The notes under the pieces: model-generated
Database searches by the model: none
What the model saw: only the letters and a program-made list of their open reading frames with translations
Told to the model about the DNA's origin: nothing
Made by a program: the position numbers and the translations under genes
Shown here: positions 12,301-22,791 of the stretch, piece by piece
Layout: each line of letters starts with the position of its first letter
Position numbering within the stretch: position 1 is the first letter of the stretch
DNA from: Kingdonia uniflora
Taxonomy: Eukaryota; Streptophyta; Magnoliopsida; Ranunculales; Circaeasteraceae
Reading direction: 5' to 3'
Assembly (NCBI GenBank): GCA_014058105.1
Contig: JACGCM010001844.1
Coordinates: 372,001 to 436,000, forward strand
DNA: 64,000 bases

Positions 12301-15300
12301 GATTATTTAGGTTACATCATACCCTCTATATATAGGAGAGATAGTAAACTACTTCTATGAATAACCAATGTGGGACTAAAATAACATAAAATAGCCTTGC
12401 TAATACTCCCTCTCAAGTTGGAGCATGAATATCGCACATGCCCAGCTTGGACTAAAAAAAATAAATAAATAAAATAAATAAATTGCAGAAGCTTAGGTTG
12501 CGATCAGAACAACGCTACCAGAGGGACAATGATAATAGTCGTTCTTCAAAACAGAGGAGAGAGAGAGAGAGAGCGGTGGTGTGAATCAGACCAACATGAA
12601 CGAAAATTGCAACCCTAAAAAAAAATTTACCTTCCAACGAGGGTGTTGAACGATAACTCGCTCTGACACCATGTCAAAATAGATTAGAGAGAGAAAAATA
12701 TTATTATTGAATTGATTATTTAGGTTACATCATACCCTCTATATATAGGAGAGAGATAGTAAACTACTTCTATCAATAACCAATGTGGGACTAAAATAAC
12801 ATAAAATAGTCTTGCTAATAAATACATCATGTTTTTAGGGAAGCAAACTCTTGCTCTGATATTTTGACTACTTATTGTAACGATTTTTCACTCCTATCAG
12901 CTTGCCTAGGGAAATGAGTTTCAAAATTCAGGAGGATGCTAGGGGGGAAAATACCTTAGGTTATTTCATTATATTTCATTATTTCATTGGTTCATGGGGT
13001 CCAAAGTCACAACCCCAGCTTGCTTGGCTAAAAAGAACATGATGACAGTAAATGATACTGCTGCTTCAAAGAAAATGTGTAATCATTGGGGCATTAAATC
13101 TGAATACAAGATGAAGTTCCCAATATTCTGCAAATGGAGTTCACCACTTACAGATGTAACTATGCTTAGTTCTTTGGTTCTCTAGGGAATCAAGGAGGGA
13201 GATGACGGTCTTCTCAGAGATGCAAACCGAGAGTGTTCATGGGGGTTATTATCATGAAACACGAGCTCTGGATGTGGAAGTAGCTGCTGCTCTATCCAAG
13301 TGAGTCATGAAGCTTTGGGCAGCTTCTGACTCAACCTTGCTGATGTTTATAGTGAAAGGTAATTTAATGCCTCCATGACACTGTCAGGTCTACGCTTACA
13401 AATAATCATGAACAATGTGCAGAACTTTGAAGAGTTCAGAGAATTCCATGTTTACAAAGTATTGAAACTGTGTTGATTTCTTGGCATCATTTGCAATTGT
13501 AATGCACCCTATGATTAGTCATATTAAAATTATAGAAGGTGATGCTAGGGGCAACTCAAAATCAAAGATACTACAGAAAATGGCCCTGTATCAACACTTA
13601 GTGCTTCTACTAATGGAAGAGGAGCTCTGAAGATCAATGATCATGACGAGAAGACATTTTTCTTATTTTTTTATTTTTTTTTTGCAAAGGCAAGCTGGGT
13701 TAGGTACCCCATGGACCAAAAAGAAATTACATCCTAAAGTATTGTTTCCCTCTAGCATCTGCCTCAACAAGAATCCTAAACTCCAGAGGTCACAATCTCA
13801 CCATCTAAAGTACAAAAAGCAGCAAGCCAGTCTGCATATTTGTTGGCTTCCCTAAAAGAATGACAAATAGAGAAACTATTAAGCTGTTGACTAATTGCAA
13901 GAATGGATCTGAGCAGATCTATGCAGTTCCAGGGAGGTTTCACTCCAACAATCCCTATACTTCACTCCAACAATCTTGAGAGAAGATCCTAATACTTCAC
14001 TCCAACAATCTCCTATAGGACCCTATAAAAGAGTAATCTCCAAATAATTACACCATGATCAGAGAGGGAGAGACATTTGTCTATGGGAAGATCCATGTGA
14101 TGGCAACCAACTGAAATATGTATGACTAACTGTAAGAATTTTTACAGGGATGTTATTGAAATAGGAGATAATGGATGGAACTGACAATAGTAACTGACAA
14201 AAGGTAGTATGACAGTCATTAATAACTTGTAGAAAGCCTACCTAAAATTATGCAGTTTTCAGAGAAAAATTCTTTAATCCAATCCTATGACAACTAAAAA
14301 TGTGGAGTTTCCCGACTCACCAACGGCTAAATAAGAAAAATGCTGGTTCTTTGTCTCAAGTTCTGAAATCAATGGCTAATCGAGAATGAGAAAATCAAAA
14401 ATAAAGAACAAGGCAAATTGGGGTCAAATCTGGACTCGTGACAGACCCACTATGGTATCTGGAAGCTTGAGTTTCACCTAGATCCTGGCACAGATAGTGG
14501 AATCATTTAGATAGTGGACTCTTGACAGACCCTCTAAGGTATCTGGACTCATTAAGATTCAGATTGTGGACGTCCGGACAGTCTTCTTGAGTTTCAGTAT
14601 GCCCAACACCAAATCATATGTGAGCCAAATTTTGTGAGAGAACGAAGGGGGCAGTTTAGGAGTTTTGGGGGTCCTTTTGTATCCTTGTATCAAATATCTA
14701 ATACTCAAGATAATGGCTAACATACTTTCTACATTGAACTTCTTTCATGTCATACCTTATCTATATAGTATCCCAAATCTCCTTAGCAGTATCCAAAGCA
14801 CAATAATAATTATAAGGTCAACAGTGGATGCATTCAGTATGTAGTATTCGCACACAAACTCATCTTAAAGCCACTTCTCTATTTCCTTAGTATTTACTTG
14901 AGTAGGTTGTACAACCTGAACTGGTTTTGCAAATGCACCTACTGATGCTACTTTATTCCACCGTTTGAACAACACCCAATTATCAAACAACTATAAGAAG
15001 TGTTTTTCACACTCAAATCAGTTTTTTTTTTTTCCTTAGAAACGTTTTCTTTCCATCTATATTCTCCACTCTCTCACAAACCAAACTCCCATCTCCCTCA
15101 TCTCTCCATCTCTCTCCTTCGTTTCTCGGTCATTTGCAGCATCATCCCATGGCTTACTACTTACAACTCTAGACTATCATCCAATTAAGCAACTCTAGGT
15201 ACCAAACTAAGGCCTAATTACATAACAAAAACTAAAAAAAAAACACAATTCTAACAGATGGATATTTGCAAATTCTACTTAAAAGACGCACAAATCACCA

Positions 15301-15579
15301 AATTACTGAAAACACATCAAATTAAGCAACTTCAATAACAAAATAAAACCGATTAAAAGCAGAAAACAGAGGAGGATTTACCTTCCAAGAGAAGAATCGC
15401 TTCCCCCTTCTGAAAACAACCGGGAAATCTGCACTTGTAAAGCAAACTCCCTTATCTGAAGTCTGTCTTGATGATGAGAAGAGAGGGAGAGATGATGGTG
15501 ATGACGATAACAAAGGAGATGTTGTTGAGTAAGATGTTGGAAAAAGAGAGAGAAAAGGTAATCCAAGAACATCTGCCAT
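6328..15579 (-). CDS. thioredoxin-like 2, chloroplastic (ACHT type), four exons, intact
   Basis: Exons on the minus strand are 15579-15382, 7231-7049, 6756-6592 and 6462-6328, joining in phase 0 at every junction into 226 codons plus TAA. Each intron has GT..AG borders. Exon 1 ([16 protein letters not shown]...) is Ser-rich with few acidic residues, like a chloroplast transit peptide, and ends FFSWK. Exon 2 starts [17 protein letters not shown] and carries the atypical active site [11 protein letters not shown]. Exon 3 has [21 protein letters not shown] and [15 protein letters not shown]. Exon 4 has the family tail HNTDRCSIG. This matches atypical Cys-His-rich thioredoxins (thioredoxin-like 2, ACHT1/2), plastid redox proteins that pass oxidising signals to target enzymes; the length is normal for the family. 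Intron 1 is about 8.1 kb and full of transposons. R3 sits about 510 bp upstream of the ATG, and R0 about 1.1 kb downstream of the stop. Expression cannot be judged from sequence. Confidence 0.93.
7402..10938 (+). repeat. long non-coding LTR-like block in ACHT intron 1
   Basis: The block begins TGTAGCGACCCG and ends GGGCATGACA, directly before a PBS-like TTAGTATCAGAG. It is about 3.5 kb without a convincing ORF. Very long, non-coding LTRs occur in the Tekay/Del chromovirus group, and TGTARCRMCCC starts are common there. No second copy exists in the window, so the left limit is only a guess; 7402-10938 may be a composite. Confidence 0.4.
10941..10985 (+). other. PBS and polypurine tract separated by only about 20 bp
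   Basis: TTAGTATCAGAG at 10941-10952 resembles the initiator-Met tRNA primer site TTGGTATCAGAG. AAAGGTGGGGGGA at 10973-10985 looks like a polypurine tract, and it is followed at once by TGTAACACCCC, a typical LTR start. The pair suggests an LTR element whose interior is almost completely missing. Confidence 0.45.
10986..11170 (+). repeat. start of a second LTR (TGTAACACCCC type), fragment
   Basis: The sequence opens TGTAACACCCCAGCTGAGCGG and runs through GGTATTGGATATGCGCACAAC, a form common at the start of plant Ty3/gypsy LTRs. It lies directly after a polypurine tract. It does not match the start of the block at 7402 beyond about ten bases, so the two may belong to different elements. The right end is not visible; 11170 is a rough limit. 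Confidence 0.35.
11171..11779. other. intron sequence, nothing recognised
   Basis: AT-rich sequence in ACHT intron 1. No ORF or repeat end can be supported here; part may belong to the LINE relic that follows. Confidence 0.4.
11780..13330 (+). pseudogene. L1-type LINE relic (RT C-terminus and RNase H), split by a TRIM
   Basis: Around 11815-11960 the frames read [19 protein letters not shown] and, after a frameshift, [20 protein letters not shown]. This is the conserved end of plant L1 reverse transcriptases (YLGxPL...W..K.LS.AGR). Near 13195-13250 [16 protein letters not shown] resembles the RNase H segment (GGLLRD..G...GF) found downstream of RT in these LINEs. Stops and frameshifts are frequent, so it is dead. 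The TRIM at 12259-12820 lies inside it. Confidence 0.6.
12259..12820 (-). mobile_element. complete TRIM (miniature LTR retrotransposon), 562 bp, TSD AATAC
   Basis: Two direct repeats (12259-12405 and 12672-12820, 147 and 149 bp, nearly identical) flank about 266 bp without an ORF. The whole is bracketed by AATAC at 12254-12258 and 12821-12825. On the minus strand the interior begins TGGTGTCAGAG, a Met-tRNA type PBS next to the right repeat, and ends CTTGAGAGGGAG, a polypurine tract next to the left repeat. The element is therefore in minus orientation. The repeat termini are TG...TA rather than TG...CA on the plus strand, which is unusual. A (GA)n tract lies at about 12555. The near-identity of the LTRs suggests it is younger than the large elements. 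Confidence 0.88.
13655..13930 (-). pseudogene. 3' end of a second LINE (RNase H tail plus A-rich end)
   Basis: On the minus strand 13930-13780 reads [18 protein letters not shown], the typical C-terminus of plant L1 RNase H domains (HVFREANRCADWLA). A short 3' UTR follows, then an A-rich run that appears as T-rich sequence at 13657-13683 on the plus strand. This is the normal end of a 5'-truncated LINE insertion. It is on the opposite strand to the LINE relic at 11780-13330, so it is a separate insertion. Confidence 0.6.
13938..14014 (+). repeat. short direct repeats, three copies of TTCACTCCAACAATC
   Basis: The 15-mer occurs at about 13938, 13961 and 13996, at uneven spacings of roughly 23 and 35 bp. 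It is a small degenerate local repeat without known function. Confidence 0.6.
14015..14679. other. intron sequence with a repeated GGTATCTGGA phrase
   Basis: No coding frame is supported. The phrases GACAGACCCACTATGGTATC and GACAGACCCTCTAAGGTATC (about 14442 and 14524) show a local duplication of about 80 bp spacing. It could be part of the copia relic that follows. Confidence 0.35.
14680..15000 (-). pseudogene. Ty1/copia gag relic
   Basis: Minus-strand frames give [19 protein letters not shown] and [10 protein letters not shown] in order, with frameshifts between them. These match the plant copia gag (UBN2-type) segment around 'TAKEIWDxL...Y'. No LTR or pol part is recognised next to it. 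It lies in the long first intron, about 380 bp from exon 1 of the ACHT gene. Confidence 0.5.
15001..15381 (-). other. exon-proximal end of ACHT intron 1
   Basis: Pyrimidine-rich on the plus strand between 15020 and 15130, otherwise AT-rich. The splice donor GTAAAT is at 15381. Nothing else is recognised. Confidence 0.5.
15382..15579 (-). CDS. exon 1 of the thioredoxin-like 2 gene (transit peptide)
   Basis: The ATG at 15579 opens exactly 66 codons before the splice donor AAG|GTAAAT at 15382/15381. The peptide is rich in Ser, Thr and Leu and ends with basic residues ([10 protein letters not shown]), as expected for a stromal targeting sequence. Reading on into the intron gives an unrelated tail. 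Joining to the acceptor at 7232 keeps phase and gives the family junction SWK/VHA. Because the exon is 8.1 kb from the rest, it could easily be annotated as a separate gene. Confidence 0.88.
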
Positions 15580-16083
15580 TGATGATGAACTACAAAGAGA
15601 AAGAGAGGATTGGATCGTTCAGTGTTCCATTAATTTAGAAGTTGCAAGTCCATCTTCATCAAGGACATGTTTTGTGCAAATTTGGTCGAGAGTGAGAGTT
15701 GTAGTGAGTCTTGTGTGGACTAGAGAAAAACACATGTGGATCGTGTCAACATACACCGATCACGTATGTGAGTGGAACGGTGTTGGACCGGGCGGTTTGA
15801 AAAGCTAGAGAGGCTCACTTGGACTTGGTTGTCAATGGGTTGGATATATATAATTCAAAATCCGATTTACAATTTCTATTTATTTTAGATGGATGTGATT
15901 TTATTCAATCTGAATCCAATCTGTATCAGATATTTACCACCAAAGTCCTCCCTAAGAGCATTTGCAGCAGCTAGGTGAAGGATGACATGGCAAGGTGAAT
16001 TTCATTCTTCACCTTGTTTGAGCCACAATCCACCCACAACAGTTAGGTCGATTTGCCTACGTGTCCACCCAAAACCCACTTTA
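15580..16083 (-). promoter_or_regulatory. upstream region of the thioredoxin-like 2 gene
   Basis: Only about 500 bp separate the ATG (15579) from the R3 target-site duplication (16084). The first 100 bp upstream should hold the 5' UTR. The clearest TATA-like run is TATATATCCA on the minus strand near 15843-15853, about 265 bp before the ATG. That is further than usual, and no start site can be assigned from sequence. Confidence 0.35.
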
Positions 16084-16088
16084 CCACC

Positions 16089-16562
16089 TATAGTAGCATA
16101 TTTCCCAAATTCGATAAAGAGAAGCCAACGGAACTTAGTCGAAGACATTCTATCATTCGAGATGATGTCACGTCTGCGACCACAGTTCTTGACTTACTAA
16201 AAGTAGCTGTTATGCTTGGTCAAATAGAGCCGTTGGGAGATCCGCGAATTTCGCCCACTACCCCCAAAATAGAGAACTGCTTTTCTTTTTATAAATTGTC
16301 TATATCTAATATAAATACAGGCAGAGAATGAGTTATTTTGATATACAACTCTACTATTCATTTATTCTTACTTTCTTACCAAACAGTAATTGTAATAACT
16401 AGTAATATATTAAATTTTTCATCAAAACCATCCTCAAGGTCGTGGTTTTTCTCAGACTTTACTAAGTTTCCACTTAAAATCTTGTATGTAAAAGCTTATT
16501 ATTTCACAATCCTTACTAGAAGTATTGGTGAAGATTATCCTCTCGGAAAATACACCATTACA
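16089..16562 (+). repeat. 5' LTR of R3
   Basis: It is the same length as the 3' LTR and clearly alignable along its whole length, with many substitutions. It ends ACCATTACA directly before the PBS. The first bases TATAGTAGC look like a TG-to-TA change from the TGTAGTAGC start seen in R1 and R2 LTRs. Confidence 0.88.
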
Positions 16563-16564
16563 AT

Positions 16565-16580
16565 TGGCACCGTCTGTAAA
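16565..16580 (+). other. primer binding site of R3
   Basis: TGGCACCGTCTGTAAA follows the 5' LTR by two bases and is a decayed form of the Tat PBS TGGCGCCGTCTGTGG. Confidence 0.8.
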
Positions 16581-17013
16581 ATAAATACCATACTTTCTCT
16601 TTACCACCTGTGATCTAAGACAATCCGATGACAAATATGAATCTCTGAAGTGCCTCCAGTACGTTGAGGAACCAGGATATCAACCCAATATCGGAAACAG
16701 TCGATCTACACAACGTCGTGATCGAACTTCAGAAACAAATAGAGTCTGACCAAGTCCAAAGGCTTGAAGATCAGCGAATCCACGCCAAGCTCTTCAAGTT
16801 AAAAGATATGAAAGGAGGAAAACCTTGGACCAACAGAGTCGGACAGATTAAAAAGAAATGGAGCATTTACAGAGACATCAAGACTGACTCACTGGCCGAC
16901 AAACGTCACCTCCCCAAGCCCGGAGTGAACATCGCTCCAGGATAACTTAGAGAGATAACCAGCCGAGAGAGAAACGAGTTTAAACTTCAAGATCCTGATC
17001 GAGGAATACAGAT

Positions 17014-18210
17014 ATGGCTTCTCAACATTTTGGACTCACATCCTCAGCATCGGCGACCCTAGGAAGTCGACCTGCACGTCGCCAATCACCTTCACCACCG
17101 ATAAGAAGACCAATGAGAGACATGCTGGGACCTGTAGGACAAGGTGACTTTAATCCTGAAGTTGTCGTTACCCAAAATACTCTGTAGTAATTTATTACCT
17201 AGGATGACTTAAATAATAGGATCCAAGCCATAAACTCTGACATGCCAGGATGAAGGTTAGTTCTCGATAGAATTGAGACGAACCCTATTTCTCATCATCT
17301 TGAAGGCATGCCCATCCCAAAAAAATTCTACATGCCAAAATTTCATCAATATGCAGGTGTCACAGACCCTCTCACCCATGTCCAACACTTTAAAGCTGCA
17401 GTTGGATTGTACTTCAAACTCGATCACATGCTATGCAGATTATTTAACATGAGCCTTAAGGAAGAACCTCTCATATGGTTTCATACTTTCCCGAAGGCTC
17501 TATCATTACATTCAGCCAGTTGAAGCACCTCTTCGAGTCAGACTATGCTCATGCTAAGGAACTAGAGATCATAGTGGATTCCTTGTTCTTTTTTGAGCAA
17601 GGTGAGAAAGAGACCTTGGCAGGTATTTACAAGTGTTTCTTATAGGAAACACGACAGATTTGGAATTCAGATCCCAAAATTGTTGTTCCAGCATTCACTT
17701 CCACGCTCCACATCGACTCTGAAGTTCGAGAAGAGCTTACCTTGTACAAGGCAAAGACAGTGACAGAAATGATCGATGTTGTTAATATCAACATCGAATT
17801 GGAACGATCCAAAAAAGATAAGATGAAAAGGTCCTCAGTCATCCACTCCAATGAAGCATTTTCGTCGCCTCCTCTAAAGTTAACCAGTAACGGAACCCCC
17901 AAGTAGCGCGGAAGAAATACCGGTAATATTTGGAAAAGAGACGAAAAGCCAGATAGACCCATCCCAATCTTGCCTCCTATGACAGCCAAACTCTTTGCTA
18001 TCTTACCCACGATAAAGGGAGACAAATTATATCAAGAAGCACAGACAATTCCTTATATACCTAACAAACCCATATGCTAGTATCACAACGTGCATAGCCA
18101 CGAGAGCGATAACTATTATTCTATAATATAGATTTTTCATTGCATTCTACTAGCTGAAAGACTTCACAACTATGTCGTCGACATTCAAAAGTTCATCGAT
18201 GAAGATACTA
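17014..18210 (+). pseudogene. R3 gag (several stops)
   Basis: The ATG at 17014 (MASQHFGLTSSAS...) is in frame with the core ORF at 17308-17523, but stop codons lie between them near 17190. The core contains HQYAGVTDPLTHVQHFKAAV and LCRLFNMSLKEEPLIWFHTF, the Tat gag signature also seen in R0. A frameshift near 17520 continues the domain, and a degenerate zinc-knuckle-like region (YHNVHSHESDNYY) lies near 18080-18120. An upstream ORF at 16664-16945 in the leader has no recognisable family. Confidence 0.75.
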
Positions 18211-18263
18211 AATGAAAAGAAGTTGAACAAGAGCAAGGACAAGGCCAAGCTCACCATCTTTAC

Positions 18264-18760
18264 ATGATCGATATTGAGAAAGGAAAGAAGAGAAAGCAAG
18301 ACGACAGAATTACATCTTGCTGCAAGATAACATCATCAGATAAGTCAGCAAAACTTCTCCCCAACTTTAGCAATGCTAAGCGTCCATACCATATTTCTTT
18401 TAAAAACTGCGATACCAGCCATGTCAAGTACCCTCACGATATTAGTATGCTCAAGGTAGGTCAGGATTACCTACACACTCTTCTAGTTGATACAGGAAGC
18501 ACAAGAGACGTTCTTTCGAAAGAGCAATTGGCATTCTAGGCCTCAAAGATTCAGTAAAAGCTTCGACAACTATCATCATAGGTTTCAACGGTTCCAAAGA
18601 GTCTGCCACAGGAGAAATCACCTTGCCAGTTCAAGCGGGATCATAAACCACTTTCGTCAAATTTGTTGATATAGACATCGAGTCAAAATATTTGGGAATC
18701 TTAAGTCAGAGTTGGCTACATTTGATCAAGGCAGTACCTTTGACATATCATTTGGCCTTG
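18264..18760 (+). pseudogene. R3 aspartic protease segment
   Basis: HTLLVDTGSTRDVLS near 18478-18515 holds the retropepsin D-T-G triad. The frame stops at 18537, and the domain continues in another frame (GFNGSKES-like, then LGILSQSW near 18690). It lies between gag and RT. It is broken, although the active-site residues survive. Confidence 0.7.
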
Positions 18761-18998
18761 TGATTTCCAACAGATCACTGAGTCTATGAAATAAAGGGAT
18801 GCCAAACAGTTGCACGTATGTACAAAAATACCACTACCAACTCATACACGGTGAAACTTCTAAAAGCATAGTAGTTCCAGTAGGAAATATCCCCATGTTC
18901 GACCAACATGATACTGAGGTAGTGACTCCATTGAACTCGATGGGCCTGGATAAACAACCTTTATTGGCTCAAAACTTTCATCCGATGAAAAAGAAACC

Positions 18999-20250
18999 AT
19001 GATTTATCACCTGAAGAAAAACGTTGACATCTTTGCACGGTCTTTTCAAGAAAGGTCTTTTCAAGAAATGCCCGACATTGATCCCTCGATTGCATGCCAC
19101 AAGCTCAACCTCCTTCCAGACAACAAAGCAGTTGTGCAGAAGTGTCAAAATTTAGCGCCCCCACCTTCGCGAAGCCGTAAATAAAGAAATTGATAAACTC
19201 CTTTGTGTAGGGTTTATTCGAGAAGCAAAATATCCCAAATGGGTTTTTAACATAGTGGTTGTCTCAAAGAAGAATGGAAAAATTAGAGTCTGTGTCAATT
19301 TTACAGAGCCCAACAAGCTTGTACCAAAAGATAACTTTCCTCTCCCGTTGATCCCACAACTCCTCGACTCTGTAGCAGGGTACCAATTACGCTCAATGAT
19401 AGATGCAGCCTCCGGCTACAATCAGTTCCCTCTCACCGAAGAAGACCAAGAAAAAACCATATTTGTCACAGAAAGAGGTCCGTACTGTTATACACTAATG
19501 CCTTTTTATTAAAGAATGCACGAGTCACTTATCAACGCCTGGTTACAAAAATGTTTAAAGATCATTTGGGAAAAATCATAGAGGTATACATCGATGTATG
19601 ATCTGCAAAAGCTTAAAGCGAGAGGCTCATTGCACCAACCTCCAAACCATCTTCGACATCCTACGTACCTAGCAAATGAAACTCAACCCAGAAAAATGCC
19701 AATTTGGTGCTGCATCGGGTAAATTTTTGGGTCATTTAGTTAGTAAAAGAGGGATAAAAATTGATCCGGCGCAAATTAAAGTACTCATGGCAATGCCATC
19801 TCCTCGAACCAAAAAAGATGTACTGAAACTAGCTGGCAAGATTGTAGCTCTTCACAGGTTCATTTCCAAGTCATCTGATCGATGCAAACTTCTTTACCTT
19901 CTTCTCTGTGGAAATCTACCTTCAATGTCTACAAAACAGCATAAGGAAATCATTTGGACCCCCGATTGTGAGTTAGCTTTCCAAGAACTCAAAAGATACT
20001 TGGGGCGTCCTCCCATAATGAGTACTCCTGACGATGGCAAAATACTGACAATGTACTAGTCAACTACATATGATTCTATTAGTTCTGTCCTTACTCAGGA
20101 TGACGATGGTGTAGAAAAGTTGATCTACTTCATCAACAAAACTCTCATGCCTGTTAAAAAATGATATACAACAACCGATCTACTTCGACCCTATTTCCAG
20201 GCTCATCCCACCAAATTCATTACCAAGTTTCCTATTAAATTTGTACTCTC
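18999..20250 (+). pseudogene. R3 reverse transcriptase and first RNase H
   Basis: MPDIDPSIACHKLNLLPD, VSKKNGKIRVCVNFTEPN, DAASGYNQFPLTEED and RGPYCYTLMPF follow the Tat RT order. The catalytic box reads VYIDV before a frameshift, where YIDDM is normal, so the active-site DD is lost through a small deletion near 19590. RNase H follows (19676-20059; RPPIMSTPDDGKILTMY), with stops. A 15-bp tandem duplication near 19040-19069 repeats RSFQE in the protein just before MPDIDPS. Confidence 0.8.
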
Positions 20251-20388
20251 TAAAAAGGAAATTTTTTGAAGAGTTTAACGATGGTTTGTATTTCTCGGCG
20301 AATATAACATCTTCTTTGAGCCTCAGATATTGATCAAATGACAAGCAGTGGCAGACTTTCTAGCAGATTTTCTAGTTGAAAACCCCGA

Positions 20389-20850
20389 ATGGTAAGAACT
20401 CAAGAAGTACTGGTTGATAATTCAATAACAGAACCAAACGCATGGTTAAGAAGCACAAGATATAGACTCTTTACTGAAGGATCCGCTGGACCACGAGGAT
20501 CGGGAATCGACATCGTTCTTGTTATACCAACCAACCATCAAATTAAGAAAGAAATGAAGCTCAAATTTTATGCAACCAATAATGAAACATAGTATGAGGC
20601 TATTTTACATGGACTAGATCTCCCTATAGCCCTTGGAGCAGAAGAAATAGCTGTTTACGTCGATTCCTTACTCGTTGCCAACCATTATAACAAAACATTC
20701 AAAACATCTGGCAAGATGGTCGAGTATGCAGCTCTGGTCAAAGAACAAGTAAAAAAATTCAAGATAGCCACAATCTCTTATCTCCCTAGAGCCAAAAACT
20801 GTCACGTTGACGCATTAACGTACATTGCTGCAATGCTTTAAGATATTGAG
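20389..20850 (+). pseudogene. R3 second RNase H of the Tat type
   Basis: The order is LFTEGSAGPRGSGIDIVLV, YEAILHGLDLPIALGAEE, VDSLLVANHY and, at the end, NCHVDALTYIAAML. It matches the additional RNase H of plant Tat elements. A TAG interrupts the segment near 20590. As in R0, the first catalytic motif reads TEGSAG instead of an Asp-Gly form. Confidence 0.7.
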
Positions 20851-20879
20851 AAGAGACCTTTAGACATCAAAGTCACAGA

Positions 20880-22180
20880 ATACTCCAGTCTCGACGTAAG
20901 CTACATAATGCAGATCAATGTTAATGAAGATGAAGATCTCAAAGATTTGAGAAGACCATTCTATGCATACCTCAATTCCAATATCCTCCTAAGTAATAAA
21001 GAAGAAGCCCGATTATTATTGGCAAAGTGTCCTCGATTCACAGTTCAGAATAAAATCTTATATCGCATAATAGGAGGAAGACCACTTATTGAATGCATAT
21101 CGCAGAAATAAGCACAAGTCAAAATTAGAAAACTTCACAAAGGAATATGTGCAGCTCACATCTAGGGAAGATCCATGGCGCAAAGGGCATTCACTCAAGG
21201 GATATACTGGCCAAAGATGAGACAAGACTGTGAAGACTTTGTTTGAAAGTACTATAAATGCCAAATTCATGCTCAAGGTATCAAAAGCCCAGCCCTCGAC
21301 CTGCATGTTAGCAATGTCCTCTGGTTATTCAAAAGATGGGTAATCGATATCATTAGACCTTTTCACCTAGCATCGGGTAACCGCAAGTTCGTTCTTACAA
21401 CAACAAATTACTTCACCAAATGGGTTAAAGTAGTACCTCTATGACACACTGATGAAAATGAAGTCATCAAATTTCTTTGGGAATATGTCATAACCAGATT
21501 TGGTTGTCCGCAAATGATACGATCTAATAACTGCAAACAATTCATCAACAGTAAAGTGCTTAGCTTCCTCTACAAATGCAAGATACAACTATCTACTTCG
21601 ACATCATACTACCCTCAAGGTAATGGCCAAGCTGAAACCATCAACAAAAGTATCAAGTCAGGGTTGCGCAAGTGCCTTGATGAGAAGAAAGGAAAATGGC
21701 TGAATGAGCTACTTAGTGTCCTGTGGGCATACCAGATAACCCCTCAAATATCTACTGGCTGTACACCATTCATGATGGCCTTCGACACTGAAGCAGTCAT
21801 ACCTTCAGACCTCGATCTAACAAGTACTCGAAGAAAAATTATAGATGAAGATAATGAACTTGGACTCCTCTGCAACCTTAATTGGATCGAAGAAACCCGA
21901 AACCAAGCATTACAAACTTGGGGTGATACCATGATACTCTCAAGAAAGCCTACAACAAACAGGCTAAAAAACGAACATTTAGCATTGGTGACCTTGTCCT
22001 TCGACACATCTAGGACAGTATTCGGCCTAAATTTTTTGGCAAGATGTCTGAGAAATGGGAAGGGCCGTATATTATCAGCGACAAGAATAGCAGTGGGACA
22101 TACTGGTTAATTACTGAAGATGAAATACAACTCGAATATCCATGGAATAGAACCCAACTGAAAATGTTCTACAGATAACT
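20880..22180 (+). pseudogene. R3 integrase, catalytic Asp replaced
   Basis: Zinc-binding region remnants precede the core, which reads RWVIDIIRPF (first Asp present), MIRSNNCKQF and GQAETINKSIK (Glu present). The second catalytic position is Asn where D-N-G is expected, and the next Gly is Cys. An in-frame stop lies near 21444. The ORF 21514-22110 continues into the C-terminal region (STGCTPFMMAFDTEAVIP). The element cannot integrate by its own enzyme. Confidence 0.8.
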
Positions 22181-22791
22181 TTTGTAACCACTTTTGAATA
22201 ATTTAATTAATGGCATATTTGCTATCATTTACATCTTTTTCACTATTATTCGCTTAGTATCGATACATACTTGATAAGTATGCATCATAATTAACTTTCA
22301 TATCTTTGTCAAACGCCTATCCAATTACAGGATAACCTTGTTTGCAATTCATTACTTATCAAACACAACATATCATGTTTTGTCCCTTTTTATCAAACCC
22401 AGATATCCCATCGAGGTAAAACATCTGGTTATCGTTCAACATTTCAAGAGCCATCACATGGCCCTCTTTCAATCATCTCAGATACTTGTTTCAAAGCAAG
22501 ACTCTGCATCTTCTATCCATTACTATCTACTACTATTACACTTGTCGAATATAATACTTAGCATAAATTTTCAAAAAACTTTATGCAATTTGAATAAATT
22601 ACTTCTACAATATTCTTTGACAAACATCAAAATAAAGCATTCAAAGCATAAACAACAAATTGTTTCGGTCCCATCGACCATTTGTACATCTTTCTAAAAA
22701 ATAAACACTTTTACAGCATAATTTACTATGCAGGTGGAGAGATTACAACATCACCTTTCACTGGTACACCTGGAGTTTGCTCATCTAATAT

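Noticed and set aside
12555..12575. (GA)n run as a regulatory GAGA element
   Set aside because: It is a simple repeat inside the TRIM interior with no evidence for a function.
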